Positions 37,901 to 52,900 of a stretch of 64,000 nt of DNA are shown piece after piece. Position numbers and translations under genes: made by a program. The DNA is from Pyrocephalus nanus. Its lineage: Eukaryota > Chordata > Aves > Passeriformes > Tyrannidae. Location of the stretch: contig CM076266.1 of NCBI GenBank assembly GCA_038380795.1, positions 28,160,145 through 28,224,144 on the forward strand, in the 5' to 3' direction. A model generated the notes under the pieces. That model searched no databases. It was not told where the DNA came from and was given only the letters and a program-made list of their open reading frames with translations. Within the stretch, counting starts at the first letter, position 1. The number at the start of each line of letters is the position of its first letter.

Positions 37901-40900
37901 AATCAATCATACTATGACAAAAGTCTGATAGTGAGAATGGGCAGAGGATACAATCTGTCTTTGAAAGGGAGCAAAAATCTTATTTAGGTCCTGCGTAACT
38001 CTCTGAAGACACTTTCTGATATGTGGGTCTGATCTGACTAAATCAGTTCACTGTAGAAATCCTAATATTCTTTAAATTATATCACTTAAATAACTCATTA
38101 GTAGCACTAATCTGTATTTTAGAATTCATCTAGGGCATAGCTTTTAAAAGAAAGAAAGAAAACTCAAATGCGCATTTCAGAATTCGTAATACACGTAACA
38201 GCCGAATTTGTCCCCATTTTATTAACACCAGAAATTTGTGCTGTACATACCCTGCCTTCTGGATTCTTGTCTGGGTGATATTTTTGAGCCAACCTGAAAT
38301 AAGCTTTCCTGATCTTGCTCTCATCATTTCTAGAAAAGAAAAAAAGTTCCATCCATTACATTGAGTAGCATAAAAAAAGCCAACCACAGCCTGGATTCTG
38401 ACAACAGTACTAACAGTAACTGCAGTTGAGTGAAAATTGCAAAAAACTTTAATTTCCATTTGAAAATCCTGCTTTACCAGCTTACACTAATTGAGGGGAA
38501 ATCATGTGACCACAGAATACAATGAAATTTTAGAAACAAATTATTTTAAAATACCTCTTGTACCTAAGATACTAACCAGAGGGTGCTTAAAGTCCCTGAA
38601 TATTTTAAATGAAGAATCTAAATGAGCTGCAAGGGATCAAAGTTACTATTTCATGATTTATAGTAAGTGCACTGTATTTGAAGGATAAATACAAAGTGTT
38701 GTTGGTTCTCTTCTAAAGGCCTGAAGTCAGAAATCAGTGGCAAGACAGGAGGTAAAAAATTCTAAAAATATAATCACCATGAGAAAGGGCAATACGTCAG
38801 AGGGAGAAGGATGATTAGAGAAATAAGTTCCACTTTCAACATATTCAAGTTCTTCCATATTTTTTTCTCACTATAGTTGAGTGTAATGCTTGTCCTTTAA
38901 AACAGCAGAGCTCAAAGCATTTTTTCCCCTAGTTTCAGTTTATATAAACACTTTCACAATTATTCTCTCAAACACTGGAACTGTATTTCCAAGCTTTGCT
39001 TCTTTTTAGCAAAGCAATCTTCCACTGTGAAAGATGCTACATGTATTCAAACTGGTACCCCTAACTGGTTCCAAATACTGAGATAAGAAACTCTAGTTTG
39101 TTCATAGAGCTTATAAAAAAGTAGTTATACAACTTTAGATAATGAAAACAACTTACTGGCTTTGTCCTTTGGGTAGATTAAGAACTTCATAAGCATCATC
39201 TATTGACATGGTAGGTGGCTTCTTCTCTACCTCCTTCTTCCAAGCTTCTAGTGTATCTTTCAACAGTTTAATCTAAATAATTAAAATTTAGTAGTGTTTC
39301 ATTTATGCTAACACCAGTATACAATTTTCATAAAATGCTGCTTTATTAATGAATTCTAAATTTTATTCAAGATAAAAGGATGTTAAGATGAAAATGACTA
39401 TGTAAGAGTCACATTTGAAGATGGAGAATCACTTAAATAACATGCAGTTCACATCTTGATACTATAAAATACTGCAACAAAGCTGCATGAATAAAGCCGC
39501 TTAGACAGATCTAGTTCACAGACTTGTACCAAAAAGATTTCCTCAATTCAGTTAATGCATTGATCCCACGTTAGCTCAGTTTCTTCTGCAGCATGGGCAA
39601 ATAAGAACCCAAAAGTGATGTTTCCTCCCCACCCCATAATCAGTTGAGGTTCACTGAAACAGCATCTGAAGTTTTTTGAATGCTTTCTTTTGCCTTTTAA
39701 GTATGCACCACAAGAAGGATATATTTATATTGTTGTTACATGGAAAGAATACTATCCTGCTTCAAGATATATTAGTGTTTAATGTGTTTGCTTTGTTTCC
39801 AAAATTCAGGATAAAGAAGTTACTTGCAAAAAAACCTAGCATTTGATTTCCTTAATATTTGTTACAAATCCCACTTTTACGACTCTGAAAGATCAACAAC
39901 TAAATGAATAACTAAATAACACCTAAAATACTTCTTACTTACTGGATCTTTAATTGGCCAATCTGGAAACCTGAGTGTATCACAAAGATGCTTGAGGTAA
40001 TAAATGTTACAGAACAGCTCATTTTCCAGTTGTGGGTAGTTGATAACTGGGATGGGACAGTACTGGTAGAGTGCTCTTGTATTGCTTTGAAGACGAGGGG
40101 TGAAGTCAGCAAGATGAGCAGCAATCTTCTCTATCATAAGACGCCTAAAAGTTACAAAGTTCAGTTTAACACCTGCCAAGCAATCCTCACTGTACAAGTG
40201 TGTTCTATGATTTCTTCAGGAAAGATTTTCCTTAGTAGTTTCAGAATAGGATTCTGTCCTATTCTATTACAAAGCTACTGAAATGTCATGAAAATTAGTT
40301 TATTAAAAATGATGTAAAGTGACAATTTGCCCTCCCCAATAACTCTTTACTTTCTGGAAGACCCTAATATTCCAATGTATTGGAATGTAAGAGGTATATC
40401 TCAGAAATACGTCCTGGTAATAAAAAAGTACATACAAATGAGTAAGTATAAAGCACTCCACATCCACAGTGAATTCTCCACTCACAAAAGGAACTCAATC
40501 AAGATGTAAAACATGTTTGTCTGATGTTCAGGGAAATATTTCTCTTGCTGCTGCCAATTCTGCTCCCCCTTACCCTCATTATTTTTGATCAAAGAAAAGG
40601 GCAATGCAGGACATTGCTCTTGCAGAAGACAAAGTAATGAAACCATGCGATCTAGGTATTTTCAGCTTTTCTAAAAAAACAGGACCTCTTCGACATAAGC
40701 TGTGGTTCAGAATTATTTGTCCCTCTGACAGAAAACAATTACCTCATTTCATTGCTCCAAATTGCTTCTGGAGTGTCAAATTCTCCAAGGAATATCTCAG
40801 AAAATTTTTCTGGTTCATAGTTTTCTAAATAACACACCATTGCTTCAGGAAGAATATGTCCAAGTATACTTCTTTGAACTATATCTTGACCTTTTGGCTG

Positions 40901-43900
40901 CAGAAGAGATCACACGGTTATCTAAAAGGTAATTAAATCCAGTGTTGCTAACTAAACTTGAGATGTAAAAAACTCTTCCCCTTTTCCCTTATAGTTCTTA
41001 AATTCCAGTTAAAACAACAACAGGTAGTCTGCAAAACTATTTGGAAACAAAGGTAGTTACTTTTGCAATCTACTTACTTCTTCAGACTTGAAAGCTTGTT
41101 TTGTATGTGTGTATTTCAAAAACCTAGAAAGAAAAACAGCAGTTATTTTCTGCTTGATACTTAAAAGTACCCTTAAATAATAAGCAGACCACCATGGTCC
41201 AGCTGGCAAATCTCATACACTTACTTCGAGTCAAAAGAGTAACAGCAACAGTTGTACGAATTTCTGTACAAAGTCCATGAAATGTTTGGGAACTCCACCA
41301 AGCTAAGCACTCCCATGTTATAAGTGTTGCCTTACGTTCGTCATTTCAGTTTGAAAGTCTTACTCATGAAAGCTTGTTTTCTTCCCACACAAACAAAAAA
41401 GATGCTGACAGAGACACAGACCTTTCCCTCCAAACCCCTCCCTGCACAGTTAGATCATCATTGCAGCAATGAAACAGGGTGATCTTAGACTGACTGCTGA
41501 CAGTCCTATTACACGAGACTCATCATGAAAGCATGCAATGATTTCCCAATGCATTTTGCTGTATAAGAGACTTCACTGGAATCGTACAACGGCTTTTTAT
41601 GAACTATTGCATTTAGAGGAAGATTAGTGGAATGACGTGCAATAGCCACCTGCATGTGCAGCACATCTGTCAGGCAATACAGACTGATTTAATTGTTTAG
41701 GCTTCAATACTGAAACATGTTGGCTTTTAGATTTTTCTACCACTTTCAACAGCAGCCTACTACCAAAAGCTACATTAGCATAGAGATAGCCTGTGTCACC
41801 GCTCTTTAGTGCTTGCAATGAATTACTCTTCTACAATATGCCATGGCCAGTTGTACTGTTAGAACTGTATGATCAGACATGTTGTCATTCCCTCGCTGGA
41901 AGGATCATAAGCAATTCACTTTTCTAGTGACAGACCAGATCAGGTGGAAGCAATTCTTCTAGAAGAATTTCATGTTGGTTCTAGCAAGCCACACTCCCCA
42001 GAGCATACACAGATGTAGAGCAGCAGTCCTTCCAAGCATAACTGGTCAAGAGGTACTTCCGGTTATTCTTTTTCCTCACCTTGCAATAGGAAGTACATTG
42101 GAACCCGTGTACATCATGATGAAGAAGAACACTCCACTCAGATAAAAACGAGGTAACTGAGGGTTATCTTGCATGACATGAAACAGCAATACAGCCACTT
42201 TTTCCACAAGGATAGGATCAAAAGTCAGTAATAGCTGAAAACAAAACACAAGCATTTACATTAGATGCAACTAATGCAAGTTACTTAGCCAAAACTGAAG
42301 TTTTAACGAATTCAGTACTGGGACAACCCAATTGCAGGAATTTCAGTTAAAGAATACTTCAGCCTAAAAATAACAAGTTTGAATCAGAGAATATTTAAAG
42401 TTGGGAGGGACCTCTAGAGGTCATCTTGTCAAACCCCTCTGCTCAAAAGCATGGTCATCTATTGCTGGTTGACAAAGACCAGGTCTAGGTGACTTTTGAC
42501 TATCTCCAAGATTGGAAATATTTCTTATGAAACACTGGCTGAAATGGCACGAAATTTGAACAAGCAGTTGATTTCACAGTGTTGTTAGAGAAATCTGCAG
42601 GATGTCACAGATGTGATTTGATGTGTTTGCCCCACTTACAGTATTCACACAGTGAAGATGGTAGAAAAAGTCAAACTTCAGCTCATTCAGGGAGCTCATT
42701 TAGAGTTACTTACCTGAGTGATATGAGGAAGGCAAGTACTGTCTGACAACAGCCGTTTCACTCTAGGCAGAGGTCTTATGATAGCATTGTCTTGATCCCT
42801 AAAAAAATCAAGTAGTACAGCAGTAAGCATAAATGTGCCTTTTCTCTTTCATGAATAAACAATTTTAATAAGAATTAGTATCAGGCTGTTGAGACCATAC
42901 TCATGGTCTTTTATTGTTAACTTCAAAGTCTGTTGTTAGACTTGGTAAGTTTAGTGCTCTGCATCAAAGCAGATGGGTTTAGGTTAAAGGAGAGCTTGTC
43001 TGTAAGACTACATTGCTGAGCATTAGAAATACACATGGCTTCTGTTTTCATTCTTGCAGTCCATTTCACAATACTAGTATTGCCTCATTTACAAACTTCC
43101 CATTTGCCCACAGAATCGCTACTATGTAAAAGGCTGTTTAATACAGTTCCTTAATGAACTACTTTCTAAGAAAAGCTTATAGATAGAATTTATTAATTCA
43201 TACATCTGCCAGATAAAGTTAACCACTTCTACTGAAAATTCCTGTTTACCTGCTGGGAAAATATCCACACATGGTGATTAGCATGTTGAGGACAAGTGTG
43301 GCAAGGTCAGTCTCATTCAACACAGGCTGGCCACTGGCAAGCAAGCACCACTTCAGCTGAGGGATGACTTGTAATGGTCGCCAGCCATCCATACCTTGAG
43401 CCCAGCATCGTGTTTTTGAAGTCAGCTTTCCAGTGTTCCATAGTTCCTGCATCTATTGCAAGATCAGAGATGAATTTAGCTGATTCAGCATTCAGAGGTA
43501 CCTTTGCTCCTAGACACTCACAATCAAGGCAAGCTTTTAGCTGCTGTATGGCAGACTACTCTGGTTGCAATTCTGATGTGTTTATAACTGTGTCATAGAA
43601 TCATGAAGTAAAAGGTGTCAGATTAGTTGCAACATACTGGGGCATGGAAGGGTAGGCAGCCTTACCAAACAGGCTGTGATTCTTGGCACAACATCAAGTC
43701 TCTTATCTGGTTTCAATCCTTATTTAAAGAGTTACGTGGAGAATATCCTTTAGCATTGTTTATGGTTCTCCCTCTCACTGTTCAAAACACACAGTCACCA
43801 GAATGGAAATAATTTGTCAGGTTGAGAGTTTGAAGCTGACAGGTACCTCTTGAAAGCTGTAAGGCCCGCTCCTTTCCTTGTCAGCATTGCCGAAGTACCA

Positions 43901-46900
43901 TTCTTTCTCGCTCTCCCTCTTTGCATCAGGTGCTGCCTCAATCACATTGCTCTAGAAGTTGATGTTTGAAAGAATAGCTTTAGCTTCATAGTGCAAATAT
44001 CACATTTCCACAGTAAACGTGAGAAGTACATTAATTTTTTTTAAGAATTGTCCTCTTAGTAAAGTAACATATGAGTAATAAGAAACAAAGGCCACATACC
44101 TGCAAAGGGACTGTAGCTCTGCTTGTATGAAGATGTGCCAGAGTAAGCAGATCCACAAGGATTCTGATTCCATTTGAATCCATAAGGTCCTTCACATTTT
44201 TCTGTTAATGAATGAACTGAGTTACTACAAGCATTTTCTAGATAAGAGTTGTTACAAGTACTGAACAGTTTTATTCAATTAAGAAGTGACCATGAGAAAA
44301 GTTTGAATCATTCTCTAGTTATTAGAGTGGTACAATTACCACAATATCTACACATTTCCTTCAGCTTTCTCACCAGTAAATAACTATCATATCCCAGAAA
44401 GCTGTATAAAAATTGTTTTAAACCTTCCTCAATACTTGAAATTTGTTCAGGTTAACCCTAAAAGACTAGTTCAAACCACTTTATACAGCTGAAAGACCAA
44501 TAATCTGCTGTTAAGTGTACATATCCACCTTACCTTATTGAGGATCAGCTTGTTGAGAAACAGTATCAATCTGTCCCGCTCAAGCTTGTCAGTGCACTGT
44601 TGCAGCAGAAGAAAACAATTCAGTATTTCATAGAATATACTACAAATTCTCTTCAAAAGCAAACAGAGTTGCACCTACAAAGCTACATTATTTTTTTTAT
44701 GCCTGGAAATGAAACTGCTGACTATTAAGTGTCCAGTTTCATGCACAGCTAACAACTGTACCTTTCTGTCACTGAGGAGCAAAGGCCTTGCTGCCCTCCA
44801 ACCCTGTTGTTGCTCTGGATCAAACCCACTATTCTGCTAAACTTAAGTGTTCTAATGGACAGTGTTTGGATTCCCAGTGAGCCAGTTAAAACAAACACAT
44901 AAGAAAAAGAGAATACTTTTAGCCAGCAGACAGAAAGGGTCTTTGATATCACATCCCTGGTGAGACTATCAAGGCTCAAGGCAAAATAGCAAGGGGTTCA
45001 GTTTTACTTGCAACAGCCATATCCAACACCCATACTGATGCTAGCAAAGAACCCATTCTGCAGACTGCATGGAAATGTATTTTTGCAAGCTGAATCAGTA
45101 GTCAGGCATAGCAAACATTTAACAGGCAAAGTAGACTAAAAATCTAATCCATCACATGTGCCCATCTAAGGCTACAGTTTCATTAGGTCTGGGGCTGTTG
45201 CTACTACTCAAAGTCAGTACTTTGAAATAACATGACATGGAACAATGTTCTCCTCTCAAAAAGCTTCTGCATTTTTCCTAAGCAAGCCAAAGTTATATCT
45301 GCATTTTGTTGTCCCTAAAGAAACTAGTTTGAAATACCTCTATGATCAAGAGGTTTTTTTTAGTGAAACTTCAACTGAAACAAGGGGAGATATTAAGAAC
45401 AGCTGGTGATAGCATGGAAAAAAGTATTCATGCTGCAGTTTCATATTCTGTAAAACCAAAACTTGGGTTTCACAGTAACTTGAAGGATCTGAACATGTGT
45501 TGGACTATCTGTGTGTTAACTACTGTATCCAGTAATTTAAAATAACTCTTACCCTTTCTAACATCCCAACAATGTACTTAGTATCAGAAAATGGTCCTAT
45601 TTCTTCATGACATCTTCCATAGACAATGGCCAACGCTTGCAGGCATAAGCATTTCATATTCACTTTTGGGGTAAGCAAGAAGCGATGGTAGAGCTCATTG
45701 AAGAATTCGTATCTAAAAAAGAGATGAGATTTTAGTAAAGAAAACAAACAGACCTTGGGAATGAAATAAGATTATAATAATGTCTCACGATCTTTTGATT
45801 GCTCCACTGTCTTCAGTTTCATCTTCTTCCAGTAGCAATCTTAAATAATAATCCCCTATTTTTATTTCCTCAGAAAGGCACTCATATTTTACCTGTAACA
45901 CAGAACACGTTACTTAACAATACATATTGTTTCTCCTTCATTAAGTTTTTCTTGCTTAACAATATTGTACTTGATTTCATCCAAAAACTCAATGAGGTTA
46001 CCAACCCCTCCTAAGTCTGAGGAAAACTGAAATCTGCTAGTTTGTTGTTAAACATACACCTATGAAATATAAGCCACCTATGAAATATGCTGCTCCCAAG
46101 AACAAATGAAGTTTTTCATCTTACTGAAATCCCACGTTCCAGCCTTTAAGTAACTTGTTTCTAGTATCAGCTGGCTTTACTAGCTAAACTTGGATAATAC
46201 ATGATATATTTCAGTGACTCAAGTTTTAGTAAGTAGTTATTCCATTGCAAGGTATTTCACTCCATGTTACTACAAGTATGAAGCCTAATTACTAGTTACA
46301 CTTGCTATTGTGCTGGATAATAAGAGCCTAGAGGCATCAGCACCAAGAAGCTGAAGTAAAATTGCACAATCAGAGCCATTATTAACTTCAGAGCAACTAT
46401 TAACTTCAGTGGTTTAAAGCACTTGGCAAGCACTTCAATTAGAGGTGCCTCTAACATGCCACAAAAGCCACTCTCTACAGCAGTTTTTCTTATCTGTAGT
46501 TTGCAGGCTACTGTCATGAGGCCACAAACTTGACCACAGCATGTGATATAAAGATATCCTGCTGACTAGTACGCTTTCAGAGCAGCCTCAAGCCACCATG
46601 CCCCTTGGCAAAGTGACAGATTCCACAGTTGATAGGGAACCCTTTTTCACCACTATGCAGTTCAAATACTTACAGCATAGTCCAATAAAGTATTCATTTA
46701 AAACACTGAAAAGCAAATCTCTGAGACAGCAGCTGTTCAAAGATCATGTTACAGAAGCCCATTAAATCCACCACCAAAGTATCCTGGGCTGTAACTGCAA
46801 GAATGCTAGTGATACACTCCAGTAGCATAAGCCACATTGGAGTGCAGAGTGCAGGTGGGAAGTCTGTATTACAAAGTTTTAAATCTTTTGATTCTGCCCC

Positions 46901-49900
46901 AGTTAACACTGCTAAAGAGTTGGGTAACAGACACTGTGACACCCAGAAGTCCTGTGCCTGACCTATACCCGAGGGAAACTTTAAAAGACAAAAGCCAGTG
47001 CAAGAAATACCAATCCAAACCCGTACTTCTCTATTTACTGCATCAAGGTGAGAAAGAACCTACAGTGGTGTGATAGAACTATTTTCTATTTTGACTTCAG
47101 GTACTGCTGTTTCTAGAACGTGAGGACAGTCTATAATTTACAGCATGGTTTTAGCCCCATAACCTATTCATGATTTGGCAACACAGTATTTAATGGACTC
47201 GGGTTCACTGAGGCATAAAGGAAATATAGACAAGAAACTTGCCATTAGGAAGAAGTGATTTCTGAAACTACCCAAAACAAGTCTGATGGAGCACATTAAA
47301 AACCAAGTATGACTTAGCTGGACAACAATGAAACACTAATTCTTCTCTTAATGCAGGAATATATGGAGGGTTCTGATCAATGTTTCATCTCTACAGAATT
47401 ACTTGTCAGGCTGAAGAGGTTTCAGTTTTGCAGCGTGCACTGGACAACAGTACCTGTTCACAGACTCAAGCCTTAGCAGTTTATTCCATAACCCCAAAAT
47501 AATCCTACCTTGCAGTCAGGGATCATCAGCACAAGATTCACTCATGTAATTAGAGAGATAGAGAAGTGACATTTTAATAGACATATTTTACATATGCAGT
47601 TTGCCCTGCAGTAAGGTCATATACCTCAAACTCCTGATGGTTCCATGAGATAACATTAGCACTGCCAAGCTCTCTGTCAATATTAAATGCTCTCATCTCA
47701 GACTCAAGAGTATCTCTTAGTTCTTCCCGTGTTTTGAAGTTCCAAATCAAGTTTGATCTAGCATGATCCTGAAGAAATCTAAAAAATAAGTTACATAGTT
47801 TAAACCCCTAAAAACATCATCTGAAAGACACAAAAGACTGAGTCAGCAATCAATGGAATATCACTAGCATCAGTGGACCTTAATTACAGGGCACAGAGCA
47901 GTGGTCTCAGGTTTGTTACACTAATTTATGGTCGCTCACTCATAGAGTGTTTTCATAGTCACGTAGGTCAGCCCAGACTAAAGCACATCTGTCATCCCTT
48001 TGGGCTCAGTTTGGTATCTGCATATAATTGCTGACCAGGAGATATGCCAGCTATCGACCATATCTACCAGCAAGGGCTACAAGTAAATAGAGCAGCAAAC
48101 ATGCACATACCAACTGCATTTTAAACCAAAAAAACCAAGTAGTTCATACAAGCAAATAAAAGTGTCACAAGACAATCAGTAGACATTTTTCAGTAGCAGT
48201 TACAGAACAGCTTTTGGAACCAGAGACTGTCTGAGAACAGCACTTTAATACCCCCAGTTTAGGAGAACATAATACCCAAGTTCTTTCATGCAACACTGTA
48301 TTTGACATTTAGAAACATCATTCACTGAATGGAGTCCTTAAGTTTATGGAACTTCCCCAAGCTTGCTTTCACAGTTCGTTGAACAGTCCAGATTTATTAG
48401 CCCACTTAACACAACACCCTTAGCCAGTGATGGAAGCCCCTCCCTTGTAAACTCTGACAGCTGTTAAGAGCTCACAGGTAAGCAAGTTGCATTTAGGACC
48501 TGTGGCACTATTTGAAATTCAGTATCCATGTGATTTCTCTTTTCCTGCCTTATACTCATGTTTGTTCCAATAAAGTTAAAACATCTTGAGTAGCTTACAG
48601 GTTGAGGCGCCACCGAACTACAGTGCTTTCCAGGGCTATTTTGCTTGGCTTTCAACATCAGGCAGATCCACACCTGCAGTTTGTTATTTACCCTTTTGGC
48701 TCAAGGGAAGAAATTATGTAGTTTAATAACATTTGAAAAGCTTTCTAAATTCTTCCCTTTCCTAAACAGAAGCTAAATCCTTAAGCATAGCTTAGGATTT
48801 TTTTTTTTTTTTTTTTACAATAAGTATCTGTTACAAAACTGCACTGCTTCAAGGAGGGCAGATATTGGGAGAGTCACAGCAACTCAGAAGATACTAACAA
48901 AAATATCCAGCCAGGTAATAATTTGTATCTGAGACCACCATATTAACTTTAGTATTTTTACCTGTAATAGAAGAGATCCCAGTTTGCCTCTATTTTTATT
49001 CTCTGGCGCCGTTTCCTTAATATCACTGGCTTTTGAATCATGTTCTGCAAAAGAATCAAATTTAACAAGTTAGTAGAAGCACATACTGCACATTTTCCTC
49101 TTTTAAAACAAAAAGCTGGGGTTTTATGCTCCTTCAAAAGCCACGCTAAGTTAATCCTCATTAATAACATCTCCTTTTCTAGTAAGTAGTAGCAACAGAG
49201 TTTCACAAGTGTTATTTACACCAAGTTAAATCATGCCAGAGAAACTTTCAGCTGTTTAACAAATCATTCATTTAGAAGCAAGTTATCCCTGAGAAACACT
49301 TCGTTCCCCATCACCATAAGCAGTCATCAGCTCCAAAGCTGACTGAGAGGAAAAGCCACAAGAAGAATGTTTTGCTCCTGTAAGGAAGTTAACTAGAGCA
49401 AGTCACAGAAATAAAATGCAAACCTGACTTGGTCACTGAAAGGTTCCCTATTTTGATGAAGCATGAAATCAATGTTATACTCTACATGAGGTACCACATG
49501 CAAGCAGAAGGTCTGAGCAACAGAATCCACACAAGTGGCAGACACATACAGACTCACCATATTGTTTCTGTCCTGATTGTGATGAAAAGTTGGAAGAAAA
49601 AGAAAAAGTACATTTAACAAGCCACAGCCACTAAAATAATTTGAAGTGGTAACACCAAACTTGCTGTTACCTTTTCCAAGCTACACTTACACACGTTTAC
49701 TGTGAAATGACACGACTCAGAATTCCACATAGAAAAATGACTGTTTAAACTCAGTATCTAGACAAGATGTTCAAAGTGCAATTTGATCTTCCACCACTGT
49801 TTTTCACATTTCTCCATTTCTCCTCTGTTTTGAACCTAGTTCAGCATTATTTCATAAATATTACCTCAAAAAACTGTGCACCACAGTCTACATCAAACTT

Positions 49901-52900
49901 CAGCTAGATTTTACCAAGTTAAGGTTTCCCTAAATTAAAGCTTATTGTTACATCAGATTAAATACAAAGATAGACATTGTGCTTTTCATCCTTCCTTGCA
50001 TATACAATAGATTATTTCATTTCCAGAATGTGTAAAACAAGCTTAATCAAGTTAATAAAGTTAAGGGAAATACCTCATAATTCAAAGAGCTTGTCATACA
50101 GAACATAGCAATAAACCTCAAGGAAAAAGGAGACCAACAGTAAGAACTCAAGCAGTTATAAGCTATCAGATCAAACAGTTACTTATCACTTCTGTCTGAA
50201 CTGTGATTTTATGTACACTCTTGTGTTGCCATTTAAGCACTGGCTTATAGTCAAGGGAATCCTAACCTGGTGTCCCTTGTACTCAGGAGGAGGGTTGGAA
50301 CTAGATGATTCTTAAGGTCTCCAAGCCAGGCCATTCTATGAGTCTATGACTCTTTAAGCAGGTTCCATAATTAAAATATCAGTAACAAAGTACATAAATT
50401 TGAACGCAAAGAATATTCAGAGTTTCTTTTAAATGTACAATTTTGCCACATTTCAAGGAATTTCCTCTTCTGTATAATTATCTTAGAAGAAGTGCACATA
50501 GGCTGCATTTCAGTTTGATAAGGTTAGCCAAAGCTTAATATGTATCCTGAATCAATTTGCATGCTTTATGTTCTCCCTGGAATCCATTTCTAACCTAAGG
50601 TGAAGAGTAATAAGAGGCAGATGAAGAGTAATAAGAAGCAGAGAGTTTTGTTCACCAGCAGAGTGTGTGTTCCTCTCCACCCCCAATCAAGTTACTGTAA
50701 CAAATAGTTTCAAATACTTTTACCTCTTTCTGAGCTATGCCCATTCGATCTCTCCAGTGCATCAAGACTAGATCCACCTTCTCTTTGGCAAATTTTTCAA
50801 CTTCCTTTGCAGCTTTTCCAGCCAGTCTCTGCCACTCTGGCACTTTATTAAACTTGCCATACTGATCCTGCAGAATAAAGCCAATAATTACTTACAGTTT
50901 TAGGTTTATCAATATCTTTGATGCAGGTCAATGCATCAGTCAAAGTGTCTGTATGAAGTCACTAAGACTCTACATCTATATATGGAATAGGTAAGACAAC
51001 TACATTTACTTACAGTTGCAATTTTTAAGTTATCTCTAACATGCATCCTATCAGCATCTTTTTCAGGAACAGGATCAGCACTGTCAAGGTACGCCAGCAA
51101 ACCTGGTGGCTAAAAACATTTAAAAACAGTGTAAACCCACATGTGGCTAATGAACAGAAACCATCACATCAGGCAACAAGATTGTTTCTTTAAATTAGAG
51201 ATTTCAAAAGAGAAATTATATTCTACTTTGAAGCAAGTGTGTAAACTTACAACATTTTTTTGCTCTTATTACTAAAATGCCACCATCCTCAACAGAATCA
51301 TTCAACAGAGGCCTATATCCTGTTTCTTAAAGCAGCACTAAATGCAGCTGAAGAATGCAGGAAGAAGAGAGTTGATCCCACAGCACTACTGAGGGGAAGG
51401 AATAACACTAGAATCCATCCATATGCTCTGATATGGACTAAATGTTACATGTGACATTAGAGACGAGACAGTCCTATTCGACTAAGCTTTCCCTAAGATA
51501 GTAACCAAGATCAGGACAGTTTGCTCTGCCAAAAATGAAGGAACTGGTATTTTGAAACTAAAAGTTAGTAATTTCCCAGATGTAATAATCCCTTACAACA
51601 CTATTCTTTGAACTGATTTCACTGAAATAACTTAAGCAAGAACCTTTAAGGAGGCTGTTAAGGTTTAAGAGCATAAGAAGTACCAGAAAACAAGTTTATC
51701 TACGTTACAAGCAAATAAAGTCGGACAGAAATGAAAGCATAAACAGAACTCTTGCCTTAATTTATTATTAACACTAAAAGCATTAGAGACATGTTTACAG
51801 TGTCTCCCACATTTTTGTCCTTTTAATAAAGGAAAAGAAGTCAGACATCTTATTTTTAAGTTTTGTGTCATACACCATTTTAAAAAGTAGCAGGAAAGTA
51901 ACAGAAAACTTTTAGAGTGTGATATGTTTTGAACTAGACATCAATATCCTTTAAATAGCAGATGCAAGACTGCTGATCTCCCAGGTAAGACTACCCTCTT
52001 GAAGGGGAAAGGGGATCTGCTTACTCTATAGACCGCCCCAAGTTTTTGATACCACAGGCTCTCAGATTTTATTCCTTTCCTATTCCATATCCCATTTTTA
52101 CTCACCAAAATACGTTTCAACAAGTTCATAGCAGTTTTGTTCTCAGCTGTCCAGAGGCCAACCAAATGTCTACTTAACTGCCTGAAAAAGCCATTGAAAT
52201 GAACAAACTACAAGTTAGTATTTAAACAGATTTTGAAAACACTAAACTGTCACCCTTACCATGCTGATGAAATGAAGATGAGCAAGAGCTTCGTGCTCTT
52301 GAGTGAGTAAGAGCACAAAGCATTATATTGTTCAAGTATTTGCTTGGCATGCTTTTAAAGTGTGGTCTTTAGAAGTTCCAGTGAAGTTAGTGGAACAGTA
52401 GCAGCACATGCTTTCTGATCTAGACCTCAAAGAACACTTGAGCAATAGAGCAGAAACATCTAATAATCAAGCGTAAATTTATCCAGCCAACCTTAAGTTA
52501 CAGCTAAAGTTAAGAGTCTGGAAACCATCAAGAACTGCTACCTGCTCTACCTAAAGTTCTTAATACCAGTTATTGGCTAGAAGAGCCTTTCTGGGAGCCT
52601 GCCTTCTATGCCAAATGGTGCTTTCCACCAACATTTGTCACTAGGGTTCTACTGCACTGAACCAAAGCACTGCTTACAAGTAAGTCGTAAGCAGTAGCAC
52701 CACACAGACGGTTTCACACTAACTCTCTCCTGCGTGACATAAAGTGGCATTAAGTTTCACTTGTCCCTACATTCCCTAGCAACTCTAAGCACGTCAGGAA
52801 TGCACAGCTAAAGCTTCAGTAATTTCGTATTCGGGTGGAAATAATTAAATCATCACTCATCTTTCCCAGCATACCCTCAGAGCTCATGCTCACAAGTTCT

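Noticed and set aside
38130..38459. 109-codon frame overlapping the J-domain exon in another frame
   Set aside because: A shadow of window exon 32; the DNAJC13 frame through the HPD explains the region.
43591..43625. Possible CR1 tail beginning catagaatcatg
   Set aside because: Only about 12 bases resemble CR1 and the following sequence diverges at once.
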